From the NCBI GenBank assembly GCA_011009095.1, contig VTPC01090560.1, positions 196,903 to 260,902 on the forward strand: 64,000 nucleotides of DNA, written 5' to 3'. The stretch is from Ignelater luminosus. Taxonomy: Eukaryota > Arthropoda > Insecta > Coleoptera > Elateridae. Shown here piece by piece: positions 50,661 through 63,100 of the stretch. Within the stretch, counting starts at the first letter, position 1, and the number at the start of each line of letters is the position of its first letter. Made by a program: the position numbers and the translations under genes. The notes under the pieces were generated by a model. That model did no database searches, was not told where the DNA came from, and saw only the letters and a list, made by a program, of their open reading frames with translations.

Positions 50661-51800
50661 TGCTATTAGCAGATTTTGAAGCGGTGAACTGAAAATGAAT
50701 ACGTAGTTTTTGTAATACGAAATAAATATATAAATAAGGGTGGTTCTAACGTAGAGCTTGATATTGTCTCACTAAATATAACGTTCCCTCTTTCAAATCT
50801 TCTTAGCAGGTTTAGTTTTAGAGATACGATGTCAAAAGTTGCTGATGCTAACTGCTGAGCGATCAAATTAAAAAGAAGGCGTACAGCCATCCATTTCTGT
50901 CTTTGGCCTGACTTTGCTTGAGACTTTTATTTTTTGTCACTTTAGCTGTTTCATCTATAATGGCTCCTAAATACTTCAGCTGTTTAGTTTCTGATATGCT
51001 TACCCTTGTACATCTATTTCAGTTTTTTCTGGAACATTTACTATCGTTATTATTTCAGTCTTTTTTAGGTTTATTCTCAGATGATATTGGTCTAGTTGGT
51101 CACACCACTTTTAATTTTTTTTTTGGAGTGCCTTTCTATTGTTGGCGAGCAGGACTTACAGTAGTTCATTCATCTTGACTGATTTTATTTTTCTGTATCC
51201 TAAGTGTGTGTGCTCTTTAGGATACAGTCGTGTTTAACACTCCGTTTGGAACTGTTGTCTTCTATACGTACTGTATTTTCGGTTTTGCACGGCCTTCTTC
51301 TCCATTATTTCACCAAATTCCTCCATTGTTTAACTTTTTCTCTTTGGGTCTTATATTCTTGATAGCTGCTGCTTTTTTTTATATTTCTGAACTCATTCCA
51401 TTGTTATTCCATTTCTAGGATCCTTGATTTTTACTTATTTTTGATTATTTTCTAAGTAATATTATCTTGGTACTCATTTTGGTCTTTCTAATCTTCTTTT
51501 TCGTCGTGTTGTTTTCTGCATATATTTTTATGTCCACCAGTTAGTGATCGCTGCTTGCCTCGTATTCTTTGTCCTCTTTGCCTATTTGTTGTTTCATCAA
51601 TTCATTCATATCGTTTTGTTATTAGTATCTACCTTGATTCCGGTTACAACTATGTTATTTTTGCTATTCTTTGCTTATAGTCTTTTGATCTTTGTGTTTA
51701 ATTCCTCTGTCTGCCTTTTTCATTTCATTGTTCTTCGCCTCTAGTTCCTCTAATTCATTCTTGAATTTCTATTGGTTTTTCCCAGTACTTCTTACTCCTT
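50660..51800 (-). pseudogene. RTE-type LINE fragment, internally deleted
   Basis: On the minus strand, about 51470-51600 reads 'KEDKEYEASSDH' followed by 'LVDIKIYAENN', the end of an RTE endonuclease (SDH box). About 50890-51010 reads 'SETKQLKYLGAIIDETAKVT', the post-catalytic 'FKYLG' block of the RT. The catalytic palm between them is missing. Plus-strand ORFs here (50918-51178, 51230-51418, 51544-51744) are T-rich antisense shadows. The clade is inferred from block similarity. Confidence 0.55.
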
Positions 51801-52710
51801 CAAGATAAATCAATACATTTTTCCCATTCTGTGGGAGAGCTAGGTCTATGACAAGGTCAATCTTTTGTGGCCTTATTTATCAGCAAGATATCCGAAAGAT
51901 ATAGGACTGACTTACCCCAGTAAGTTTAAATATGCTCGATGGTTTCGCCGGGTTTTCGGAATTTAAGAATCTATTTTGCAGATTTGCATTTTTATAGTTC
52001 CTTGTCCTTATCGTACTGTCTACATTTTGCTTCCAGTTAGTGTTTTTCGAAGCTAGTCTAATGGACGTCAGGATTATGTATAAGTAAATTGTTCTATTCT
52101 TCGCAACATCGAATTTCGACTCAAACAAATTTTGGTTAGTTCAAGAAAAAAGTCTTTTTGTCCTAGTGACATTTAGTAATTGAAATTAGTGTGCAAAGAT
52201 GATTATGTGTTTGAATCTGAAGCTTTAAATCATCTATGTAGAGCATATGCCATATTTATTTAAAAAAATAAATAAATTCTTATTATCATTATCATTACTT
52301 ATTATTTTCATTATGGCATTATTATTTTTATTATCGTGTTTGTCAAATAATTAAAGTTTTAGTTATCTATAAATGGAAGTCGCCGCATCAGCTCCCATTA
52401 TTGACTAATGGGCAAAGAAAAAATGTCCTTATCTATTAAATTTCGTGACGAACGGTTTATGATAATACCATTAATAATAATAAAATACAAGATACCCGTG
52501 TGGGCGATTGTTGGAGTAAAGAGATCACGGTTATTTGATCCCTCCGTCGGATCTTCGATGCCTACCTCCTACTTGCCTTGGACAGGCGGCAGGAGAGGTT
52601 CCGTAAGAGCAGCACAACCTCGTCTCGACACTGCTTAGCTGCTGCCGTCGGTGTTTGATTTTTTGTAATTAGAGGGTTAATTATGTTTTTTGAAGTTCTA
52701 ATTATTTTTG
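51801..52710. other. No recognisable gene; small GC-richer patch
   Basis: 52495-52650 is GC-richer than its surroundings and opens a 76-aa chance ORF at 52408-52638. It could be a SINE or other repeat tail. No diagnostic box was found. Confidence 0.35.
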
Positions 52711-53458
52711 GCCGAGCGAGGTTAGATCAGTGTCGTACACGTGGAAGTTAACTAGATCTATACCTGAGTTACTTTTATTTGCTACAATTATGAGTTGTAA
52801 AAGCATTTGTGTTGTGAAGGGATGTCGGGCGAATAATGAAACATTTGATGTGAATGTTTTTAAATTTCCCAACGTAAACAAACGTAAAGAATAAAAGCTT
52901 TGTTACCCCCGATTAACTACGATAATGTTATAATGATATAAATATTTTACACGTGTCTTTGAAAAACAAGATAAATAATATTAATGTAATTGTTGATAAA
53001 AAACATAAATAAGAAAGATATGTAACAAAATAATCTTTTTTATAAATTACTAAGTAATAAATATGAAAACACAACCAATTTATTTATTGATTTATTTAAA
53101 TGTAACTATTGAAGATAAATCTTTGAGTACGAGAACAATAATGTATCTAAAATGTATCGTGATAAATTTGATTTCTTTGGATATTTGTGCATGATTTACA
53201 TCCTCTTCTTTAATTTAATACAATGCCATTATAAATTTTGTAAAATGAGATTTAATAACAGAAAATCCAATGGTAACCTTTCTAGTAATTCATAATGTCC
53301 ATAAATAAATCTACACATGCCACTGACACTAGCGTAGCGACATCTGTTCGAAATATCGGTATTACCCACCAACTATTACTTCAAGGTCATCAGTCGGCGT
53401 TTGAAAAGAACAAAGGATTTTTGAAGAGTTGATCTACTTCTATAATTACTATACGCTG
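52711..53458. mobile_element. Internally deleted P-element derivative with a THAP exon
   Basis: Plus-strand oriented. Begins at GCCGAGCGAGGTTAGATCAG, shared inverted with 23585-23610, so the true 5' end is lost. It then has THAP exon 1 (52790-52894) and jumps to the family 3' region (about 53010-53458), ending ATTACTATACGCTG. It retains about 15 bp of 3' end sequence missing from the 22.8-kb copy. Transposase core exons are absent. Confidence 0.7.
52790..52894 (+). pseudogene. Isolated THAP first exon of a P-type transposase
   Basis: Encodes 34 residues, starting 'MSCKSICVVKGCRANNETFD' with the first zinc-binding Cys pair, then stops just past the position of the normal splice donor. The rest of the finger (second Cys/His pair) is deleted, so it cannot form a complete THAP domain. 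Confidence 0.6.
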
Positions 53459-54289
53459 ATATAACTGCCTAAGAAATTATATTTAATTTTCTATGTTACT
53501 TTGCTAATTATTATTGAAAGACAACATTCATAGTAAATTTCAGGAAAAATCAAATCCTCTGCAAATAAATTAATAACTGCATATTCAGTACCAAATTATG
53601 TTTATAATATAAATCCTAACCAATTGGAAATATAAATAAAACTGAATGCTTACATAAACAAGTAAATATTCCCAAAACTCTTTACAAAGATAAAAAATAT
53701 TACAGTGAGTGAGTTTTATCCTTTCTGAATAACATCAAAACGAAGGCTTATAAATAATTAGCACTTTATTTTCTTGTTGACATAATAAGTATGTTAACCC
53801 TTTTGCAATTAAATATGATTTGGGAAGGTGTTTCTGGTAATCCTGCTTTAATGAAAAATATTGAAATTTATATATTTTGCGGAAAACCAACGCTAATATT
53901 ATGTTAACAAAGTTGTTTCAGGTTATTTTATTAGAAATGGTTGTTACACAAAAGGTAACATTGTGCTGTAAAATTTCATTAACTGTGTTACGTACTACTC
54001 GGCAAACTAGCCGTGAAACGTTTTGTATATTACAATGCACGTAGGTACTATTGGCTTTCAAATTATCTAGGACAGTAGCCAACTGCTATAGTTCTACACT
54101 ATACATGTTTCAGAATATTTTTATATTTAAAATATGTAGAAGCAAAACAAAACGTAACGGTACGTTATTTGTACATATTTAAAATCTAAAATCTAATTTA
54201 GAAATTTTCACGGTTGTCTGATATTTTAGAATATTCTGAAGTCTGATAGTTGGTGGTACCTAGTGGTTAAAAGTTAAAAAAATAATTTT
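53459..54289. other. No recognisable gene
   Basis: AT-rich with no supportable feature. Confidence 0.4.
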
Positions 54290-55680
54290 CCTATAAAAAC
54301 CCAAATATAATTTTTTGTTTTTTAACTTCATTTTTTCCATTACTTGTTGTGGTGTGAAAATGCGATCTTGTACGGAAACCATCTTGCACGTTCCTCAGTT
54401 TGGGCTCTATTATTTTTCTGGGTTTCTTTTCGACAATACTTTCAAACATTTTTGCTATTATACGGAGGAGCAAAATGGCTTTGTAGTTTGAACAGTTTTC
54501 CCTGCTGCCGTTTTTGTAATATCAATATATTCTACACCATGTTAAGTATTTCAATCTTTTGTCGCCAACAAACTTAGTCATTTCAGGTGCTATTTCATCA
54601 TATCCTTTGTTGGTTTCTTTAAACCTCATTAATAGTTATTTGCTCTTCACTTTGTTCGTCTTTGTTGGCTTTTGTTATTGCTTGGTATCATTTGTTTTTT
54701 ATTAGATTGATCCCATTGTGTATTTAGTAGCACCTGGAAGTACTTTCTATATCTGTTGATTATTTATTATACTTGTTTGCCTTTGATTTGGCTTAGTGTA
54801 ACTTCTTTTTTCCTACCTTTAATCATTTTATAAAACAGTTTTGACTTTTCATGCTATTGCGCTTTATTATGTTATCAGATTCTTCCTAGTGAGCTCTTTT
54901 CGCTTCTCTGACTATTTCATATGCTTCCATGCTTTAAACTTTTCAGCGCCTTTAATCTGTAGGTAATTTTTCCATAGTTAGTTGTTTCTTTTTTAACAGT
55001 TTCGCTTTATTACTCATCCCTACTAGTCCTCTACTATAGTAGCGTTTAGTTTTGCCTAAAATTTATCTTCTTCTTCAGCGACGTCATCTTCATTTGGTGT
55101 ATAGCTATTCATTTTTATACCTTTTAGTGTACCTTCAGAGTTATATTTTCGATCTCTTACCGTTTTGACGAATTTTCAAATAATATGTCAATAGGCTACC
55201 ATCCTCTGTTGTTACGCTTTCGGTTTTCTTCTTTTCGTCTCCGTTCATCATTGCTTTCCCTAATTCCTCCACTTTGTGTGCATTAGTCTCATTCTTCTTC
55301 TCCTTCCACAATAATTTTCCATGTATCCTACTTGCCGGACATTCTTTTGGCATTTGTTAGTTTTCTCAGCTCAAACTAGACTTTTTTTCCTTCATAAGTT
55401 AAGCCACTAACAATGTATTTTTGGATTCTTCTTAACTTACCCTTTACAACGGCTCTCCTGTTAGAATTGTTCAGAAGGAGCCGCGCTTCTTTTATTTTGT
55501 TTTTTTAATTCTCTGTTTTTATTTCGTATTTCTTTTAAATCATTCATGATGGCTCTTAATATTTCTTTTATTTCTTCCATTTCTTCCATTTTTTCGGCTT
55601 GTTTCTTTCTTAACTGGGATACTTTGTTATTTGTTATTGTTGTTGCATTGAATTTTTTTTCCGGTTAATACCGCCCTTTT
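54290..55680 (-). pseudogene. RTE-type LINE fragment (endonuclease to RT fingers)
   Basis: In minus-strand order, about 55080-55140 reads 'MNSYTPNEDDVAEEEDKF' (endonuclease strand, compare VYAPTEDAPEEEKDEFY). A long degraded linker rich in Lys/Arg follows. 54291-54473 reads 'IIAKMFESIVEKKPRKIIEP' and 'VQDGFRTRSH' (compare QSGFRKGRST of the RT fingers). The catalytic box is not reached. 55141-55353 may be upstream sequence of the same element, but I do not recognise it. Confidence 0.6.
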
Positions 55681-55812
55681 TTAAATAAATTGAACTCATT
55701 CTTATTAACATCACAGATTATTAAAAAACTTTTGAAAACGCCCCAGTAGTTTTTCATTGCGAAATAAAGCTGAATTCTTTGTTAAATTGCATTACGATAT
55801 GTAATTGTACTA

Positions 55813-56940
55813 CGAGGGTGGTTTGATAAGTGTTTAAGCCGACCATAAAGATGGCGCCACAGGTCAAAATGCTTTGATAGTTACGATGGTCCATCCTTCA
55901 GATGGCATTGCTGAAAATGTCACCAATTTTGGACGCGTAGTTTTTGTTTGACAGTCGATGTCAATGATTTGTAAAGAATGAAGCCAGTCGAATGTCTTTC
56001 AGTTATAAAATTCTTGCGTTTGAAGGATCAAACTCCAACGGAAATAAAAGCCGGGTTGGACGCTGTCTACAGGAAGTCTGCCCCTTCGTTCGCCACTGTA
56101 AAAACTGGGTAGCAAAGTTCAAACGTGACCGTACGAGTGTGTTTGATGAAAAGCGTCCGGGAAGGCCAAAAACAGCAACCGTTGAAGATATCATCGAAAA
56201 AGTCCATAAAATCGTGTTAGATGATCGTCGAATAAAAATAAGGGAGATAGCACAGACCGCAGGCATATCAACAGAACGCGTTTTTAAAATATTATACATA
56301 CATTGGACCAAAAATGCGTGCGCATGGACACCTCAAAGGAGCTGTTAGCGTAATTTAATGAACTTTTTGCGGCGATTGGTAACTGTTAATAAAACATGGC
56401 TCTATTACACACCAGAGACCAAACAGTGAACATCAACAAGCAAACCTGCTACGAAGGAGGCGAAGACGGGGAAAGTAATGGTGACTGTTTTTTGGGATTC
56501 ACATGGCATGTTGTTCATAGACTATTTTCAAAAAGGAAAAACAATAACAGGATTGTATTATGCTTCATTATTGGGCAGGTTGAAGAAAAGATTCACACAC
56601 GTCGATGATCTCGGTGGCCAAAATTCATGAACTTGGCTTCGAGTTGGTTCCCCACGCCCCGTATTCTTCAGATCTCGCTCCGAGCTACTGTCTTCTTTTT
56701 CCAAACATGAAAACATGGTTTAGAAAAAAAATTCACGAGCTATGATGAAGTGATAGCCACCGTGAACGCGCATTTTGCTGCCTTTCAGACATCGTATTTT
56801 TTGAAGGAGATCAGAAAGTTGAAGCATCGATGGATGAAGTATATAGACCTAAAAGGGGACTATGTAGAAAAATAAAATGGATTTTGACTAAAAAAACACT
56901 TCGTTTTATGTTGATCTAAAGACTTATCAAACCACCCTCG
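55813..56940 (+). mobile_element. Mariner element with both TIRs, shortened
   Basis: The left end CGAGGGTGGTTTGATAAGT and the right end read inverted CGAGGGTGGTTTGATAAGTC match. TA flanks both sides (55811-55812 and 56941-56942). The length of 1,128 bp is below the roughly 1.3 kb usual for mariners, so internal deletions are likely. Confidence 0.85.
55979..56870 (+). pseudogene. Mariner transposase, degraded
   Basis: Opens at 55979 'MKPVECLSVIKFLRLKDQTP', followed by a frame change near 56100 and then 'NWVAKFKRDRTSVFDEKRPG', 'RRIKIREIAQTAGISTERVF' (second helix-turn-helix), 'QKCVRMDTSKELLA' in another frame, 'VVHRLFSKRK' near the second acidic site, and 'HELGFELVPHAPYSSDLAPS' (third acidic site, YSSDLAPS). 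Multiple stops and shifts; not functional. Confidence 0.8.
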
Positions 56941-56942
56941 TA

Positions 56943-59120
56943 AGTCAGAGTAGAAATGTTTCTTGCTTATTGAGTTGAAGATTTTGGCCGAAAATAAAGA
57001 ATCTAAGTTGGTCTAAATGGGGTTGTTACAAAGACAAAATTAATATAAGACATTGAATGACAGTCATATAGGAGGAAAGAACTCTAATAGATTAAAACCA
57101 AAACTGCCTTACCTGTACTAGTTTATAGGAAGTACTGTACAAGAAAAATCTATAGGTTTTAAAAAGTAATTTTCATTTGATGCTGATTGTCCAAAATTTA
57201 TATCAAATGTTGCCCATTTCTATCGCTTCGTATCTCGTGCTCAAAAATATATTTTGATTACAGTAGCTGCAAGTATATACGATGAAATGAAATAAAATCA
57301 TTGAATCATACTAATAAATTTGCTCCAAATTTGTGGACCATAACTTTTAGACTATGAAAGTATGAGAGAAAGAGAAACTAAATCTGAACCAAAGAAGAGA
57401 ATGAAACCAATCTTGAGAAATCTTCATTTTGCTTAGGGAAGGAACTATTAGATGATTTGGCCAAAACTAATACTTTGAACACATACAATATTACTTGATC
57501 TATAAAAATGAAAAGTGACTAGTTTGAATTTATTTTCAAATTGTAAAAGCTTTTGTATCGAGTTTTCACAATTTTGATTATGAGATTATAGTCAAATTTG
57601 GCAGAAACCTGTTGAAATCACTCCAATTATTTAAAGCTAAAATTACCCAACATTGGTGTTTGTACGATTTGTAATTCAGTGAAGTGTTACTGTTCTGTAA
57701 AAATAATTGTAAATGTCAACTCATCTCTTTTTAAATTTATTTGTCTGAAAACTGATACATAAATGGTTCAATTAATAAAAAATCAATCTCGTAACCGAAA
57801 TAGAAAAAAGCGAGGCAATTTGTATTAAAAAGAAAACTGTTTGTCATTATTACTCAAATTCAAAAACAATAAAGAGAATGTTCGGAAGTCAATTTAAGGA
57901 TTCTTTTTGTTTTTTCTTCTTTTCATTCTTATTATATTAGGAATTTATTGATGTCATATTAGCAAAGAAATATAAAAGATATCTTACAATGTAGAGCATT
58001 GACAAGTGTTTTAAAAATAAAAACGTTCTAAAAATATATTTAAAATCTATACTCGTGGATGCGCCCAAATTATTTATGTGAAATGCCTCTCCTTTTTTTA
58101 TTATTAAAAAAGGCTACGATAATTTTTATTGTAACATGAAACAAACTTGTTAAATTATCACTGATACAAATCTTTGAGAAACTAGAATACACGCGTACTT
58201 ATCGTTTATTTTGAATAGATGTGCTAATATTTGCTGTAGGTAAGGCCGGTCTTAGTAAATATGGGGATATGAAATACCTTGGTACAGCCTTACAGCAACG
58301 TAATGTCTTAATTAGAGATAAATAAGTAAATACACTGGCTTAATTACAAAATGTTTTACTGTACATATAGGAACACAAAACTTGTCTAGAACCGTAAAAT
58401 TCTATTGGCAGATAGAAATACTTGTTAAGAGAATTAAAGACTTTATTAAATTATTTTTTATTAATGAAAACAAGAATATTCTTGTAAGATATTAGGATGT
58501 TCTAAATCTAAAATAATTAGATAATGTAAGTTTTGATATTTGAACAACCTTTACTTACTATTAAATGATACAATAGCTGACTAAAATATTTTCACAGAAA
58601 GAATTTTTACAAAAAAAAAACTGTTTAACATATTTTGCATTTACAATTTCAAAGTTGCTCTTCATCTCTCCTATAAGGGGGTCTTGGGTGTTTTCAATTT
58701 TTACACTATCGGAAAGAGGACGTCAAAATTAGTAAGAGGACCGTTCGTTTCATCAAAAAATCTCAAACTTCTTAATTTTAATAGAGGTGGACGGGTGGTC
58801 TGAAACACCCAGTATATTGTTTATTAGGACTTTTTTGCTCGATAGCACGAGTCGCTTTTGAATTGAACTTTTCGATGGAAATACCGACGACGTTTTTCGA
58901 ACAGAAGGAAGCCCAATAATAAAACATTCACTGCTTTCTTGAAGACATGGTATTTTGCCGAGAGTGTCCACTAGAATTGAACGTACAGCGCAGTAAGCCT
59001 TAGAACAGCAGCAAAACATTTTGTAAGCTATTGAAATGTTTGAGTTTGAGAAGTCGCATTAGTTGGTACAACCGGTCGTAAACAAAATGTAGTTTTATCG
59101 TGTACAACAGGTACTAAAGC
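56943..59120. other. Gene-poor stretch
   Basis: AT-rich with no recognised coding feature. An 88-residue frame at 58753-59019 (minus) has no family match that I know. Confidence 0.4.
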
Positions 59121-59124
59121 ATGC

Positions 59125-59460
59125 CAATGGGTTCAAAAGAGATCCTGAATTAGTAGTTGAAAATGAAATAAACAATACTCGCAAGTTTCATTTCTGGTCT
59201 GATGAGAATCCACGTGCTACCACAGAAATCACGAGTAATTCCCATAGAAGATTTTTGGTCAACTATGTTGTGGTATGGTCGATGATGAACTCATTGACTT
59301 ATTCTTCTTTGAGGGGCGTTTTACTGTTTGCGAAATGAATTGCCACCGTTTTTAGAAAATATTTTTTTATTATCCCCGTCCTAGTCAGCATGCAAGGCAA
59401 CATCTCACTGATTTTCCAATAGGTAAATTGGATATCGAAATCATCCGATTTTACTTCTTT
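59125..59460 (+). pseudogene. DDE transposase scrap
   Basis: The plus strand reads 'KFHFWSDENPRATTEITSN' then 'RRFLVNYVVVWSMMN' and, one frame over, 'DELIDLFFFEGRFT'. This is the 'HFWSxENP...VNVWAGI' block of the mariner-like DDE proteins common in insect genomes, often with a DUF4817 helix-turn-helix. Only this short core remains. Confidence 0.5.
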
Positions 59461-60480
59461 GGTCTATTTCACATTAAAAGTTTAGTATACTAGGTAAATT
59501 TTATTCTATTTCTCCTTGAAGAAAAATGTCATCAAATTTTAATCCCTATACAAACAACGTTCTGTTTGATTCTAGTTTCAGTAGGGTAACACTTTATTTT
59601 CACTCTTTAGAGATAATTATCGAGATTTTGCCTGTAAGACTCTTTTCGCCCTTCTTATGTGGAACGTAAACTTTAATTTTCTTTATTACTATTAATGTAC
59701 AAGCTAACCCATTTAAAGACAGGAATCAATTTTCTATGCTTGGCCTCTACGTGTGATACACGCAAGTTGGGCACAGGGACTATAAAGTTGGTTTTTCTTT
59801 TCAACTTTTGTAACAGTGGATATTTTGAAACAGAATTGCAAATAATGTAACCAAAATCACAGATAGAACTCCAAAAACTTATATTATTGTGAATAAGCCT
59901 CAGAAAAGATAGCAAGTACAAACATACCAAGTAAGTAATTTTTCTCAATATCTGAAAAACTACAAAAATGGAAACAACAATTCTGCACAATTCTCAAAAG
60001 AACATAGCATCAAAATTTAATCTTGGGCATCTTTCTCTTACCTTCTAGCCTCTCTATTAATTGCACACCAAATTTCATCCTCCTAACTCTTCTTGTCTTT
60101 ACTCTACAATTGGTTTTGTTCAGATTTGAAAACTAACTAGTCGCCATTTTTTTCCTTGATCCAAGAGGACAAATCTTTTTTGGTAATTATTGTGCACAGG
60201 ACTACGGTGGAAATGGACACTCCGAACAGGGTCTCCCCATCTCATCCACGCCTTACGCACTTCTATGAAGCCAAAATCAACTTTAGTTAACTTAAAATAA
60301 TGGCAAGGTATCCTCAAAAACAGTCCATCTACTCAAATTCCTTTATTTTGGGCACCAAGGTCTACAGCATTTTTCCAGCCTGCGTCCTGTTCTTCTACCA
60401 GGGATCGAAAGACAGTGACAATTAGATGAGTAGTTCTCGAGTTCTAGAAAATGGCCGGAAAGGACGTTTGTTTGACTCTT
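59461..60480. other. No recognisable gene
   Basis: ORFs at 59673-59990 and 60120-60317 (minus) have no motif or homology that I can name. Confidence 0.4.
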
Positions 60481-60489
60481 TGACATGCT

Positions 60490-61720
60490 CGTTCTCTGAA
60501 CTTAAGTACAGTTCCGCGTAGTGTCCGTTCGGTCTAGACGTCGGTAGTGGTCCCTCCCCAGTCCGTACCCAGTACACCGTGTACTGGCCCGCGATCAGGC
60601 GCATCCGGCCCTCCGGTAGTCCTCGGATGGTGCGACCTGCAGCAGCTGCTACTGGCAACCTTCGTTCCGGGGGACGAAGGCCCAGTAGTGGCGCCGGCAT
60701 ACACGCGGGGCGCTCTTTCCACCCGCGTACGTCGTTGCCTAGGGGAGAGGCGCGACTATTGGCGCGGGTGTATGATTTCCGTGCTCTCCAGGGTGTCCAT
60801 ACTCTGAACACGTCCCGGTCCGCGGCGCAAGTAAGTTTACGGCCTCGAAGTCCCTCTTACCACTGCCTCCGTCTATTCCTAGAGGCCGCTACCGAGCTCA
60901 CCCCCTACACCGCCGAGTAGGGGTGTGGCTCTGAAAAGCATTTGTATGTCAACTACCTCTGTCCGTTGACAACCAATAAACCGCGAGTGTGGTGCAGTCT
61001 TCTACCGTGCACGTTGTGTTGTGTTCATCTTCAAGTGACCACCAGAATCACCACGACATCGGCCGCGACAGCCGATGGATATCTAACCATATCCATCGCC
61101 CCTGTCGCGGACCCAACCACGGCCTCCTTCACGCCACCATCTTGTTCAACACCAAACTCCAACTTCAAATTCATTTATATACTGGTCAGTGACCTCTCAG
61201 CCAACTCTTCGCTTTGACGCCTCAACCAGGCCACATCAACATCTCGAAGCTGAACCAAAACATCCAACGCCGACTACTCATCTATCTCAAGAAACTTCCG
61301 GCCAACACCGACATCCCTCGAAGCCATTTTCACCGTTTTTCTAATTTCACCACAAATCACGCCCAGCAGGCCACGCCTACACTTCGGGTACTTCTAATTA
61401 CCAGCAATCCAACATCTACGCCAAGCGCCGCCTAGCTCACCTACGCACCAACATCTGCGATAGTACCGGTCGCCGCCACCATCATGCTGCTATCGGCCCT
61501 CATCGCGCCACTTCAACTAGGCATCAAAAGATCATAAACATCAATACCAACGGCTTGTCGGGTGCCATGAAACACCAACGAAGAACGTCCTCTGCCTTGC
61601 TACCACCAATATTTTCCACCACTCGGCTGAAGAAGACCCAGATGGGACTTATAACGGCCGTCCGCCTTCGGCGGAAAATCAACGATAACTCGACTCGACC
61701 CGAACTTAAGTAGTGATTAG
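60490..61720. other. GC-rich block, probable retroelement 5' or ORF1 region
   Basis: Base composition shifts sharply from AT-rich to GC-rich near 60520 and back near 61720. ORFs open on both strands (60422-60811 minus; 60579-60920 and 60942-61217 plus), as GC-rich DNA does by chance. The plus frame at 60942-61217 is Thr/Ser/Pro-rich ('TTRITTTSAATADGYLTI'), a style seen in the ORF1 N-termini of some LINEs. No zinc knuckle, RT or protease motif was found. The retroelement origin is a guess. Confidence 0.35.
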
Positions 61721-62100
61721 TGAAGATCTACTTGGGAATTAGTGTAAAGGCACTTCTTGCGCAACAGGCTGGTAGAGGCTTAGTAGACAGTAATTATCTA
61801 CCGTGGACTGTATAGAAGAAACGTACATTACTGGCCGAGGTGGTCAACCAAGAGAAATATTGATAATTCGGAAAATAATATTTTTTCCATATTGTAGACC
61901 TGTATATAACTAATTTCTTTTTGTAATCCCATTTTATTTGCAATCTATAATACATATTATAGTATTGTGTTTGTACAAATCACGAAAGGAAACTACCCAT
62001 TTGTTGTTTCCCAAAGATCAATATTAATAATAACTAATCAGTGTTGATGCTAGGAATAATAAAACAAGATAGCTTAAAACCTAGTGACTAAATCATAAGG
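61721..62100. other. No recognisable gene
   Basis: Transition from the GC-rich block back to AT-rich DNA. Nothing supportable. Confidence 0.4.
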
Positions 62101-62419
62101 AGTATGGTGTTTAAGTCTGCGTTGGGCAATTGATGAGATGATTAGGAACAAACCACGGAGCATCAACGATCGTACGAAGCACTTTAAACTGAAATCTTTT
62201 CAATACTACTATGTTTTAGATTGAGGCAGATCCCTACAATTGGATAGTATATGTCAAAATGGGCTTAAGTATGATTTTATAGATTACAAGTTTGTTGGGA
62301 TTTTCTACCTATTAACCAGTACAGATCTGAGAGATTAAGACCTAATTCGCAATTCTTCTATTTTACAAAGGTGATTTTAAAGTGTCTTTGAGGCGTAATA
62401 GGATTTTAGTGCGATGTAA

Positions 62420-63100
62420 AAATTGCGGTATCATCCACAAATATAGCGCCATGAGTAATGGCCGAGCACATTGTCTTGAGGAACGTCAAAGCTAATTCTA
62501 CGAAGTGAGGTCTGTTCATCATGGCATTTGACATGAAAGTTATGAAGATAGGATTTAAGTATAAGAAAGTAATTGAGAGGTAATGTCTTTCTAATTTGCC
62601 AAACCTTATCGAATGCTTGTGTTTTGTTTTTGTTTTTGTCTTCTAGATCTTGGGAAACTTTCTGGACGATACGATGTATTTGTTCTATTGTCTCATGCTT
62701 CTGTCTAAAGGCAAACTGGTAGTGGGATGTCAGTTGACGTCTTTCAAGGATTAGCTGTAATCTATCAATCAGTAATTTTTTAAAAATTTTGATAAAAGAG
62801 GAAGTAGACTTATTGGCCTGTAAGATTTTATATATTCCAGCAATTTGCTCGGCTTCAGGATTAGAACAATTACTGCTACCTTCCACTGCGAAGGAAAGTG
62901 ACCTGTCAGCAGAATGTATTAAATGTTCTCAAGAGCCTTTTGGCTCCATAAGGCAATTTTTTGAGTATCTAGTAACATGACCAACTGTAAATTTTCTTTT
63001 CAAAAATTCATATATTTCGTCGTCATTACCATCTGGGCAAATTTTTGAAATATTTTTTTTAAATTGTTGGTAAACAATATTGATTTTTCTTTATTATAAT
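62420..63100 (-). pseudogene. Jockey-type LINE reverse transcriptase fragment
   Basis: The 151-residue frame 62431-62886 contains 'FIKIFKKLLIDRLQLILE', 'HYQFAFRQKHETIEQIHRI', 'QAFDKVWQIRKTLP' (A box with FDKVW) and 'FDVPQDNVLGHYSW' (a mutated PQGSVLGPxLY). The region upstream (62890-63050) adds 'YEFLKRKFTVGH'-like linker sequence. These are RT blocks 1-4 of the Jockey clade. The YADD-type box is absent, and PQG changed to PQD indicates decay. Confidence 0.8.

Noticed and set aside
50918-51744. Plus-strand hydrophobic ORFs resembling membrane proteins
   Set aside because: T-rich antisense of a minus-strand LINE fragment.
59673-59990. 105-residue minus-strand ORF with hydrophobic N-terminus
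   Set aside because: No recognisable family, no splice context and no conserved motif.
60422-60920. Overlapping ORFs up to 129 aa on both strands
   Set aside because: GC-rich DNA keeps frames open by chance, and no motif favours one strand.
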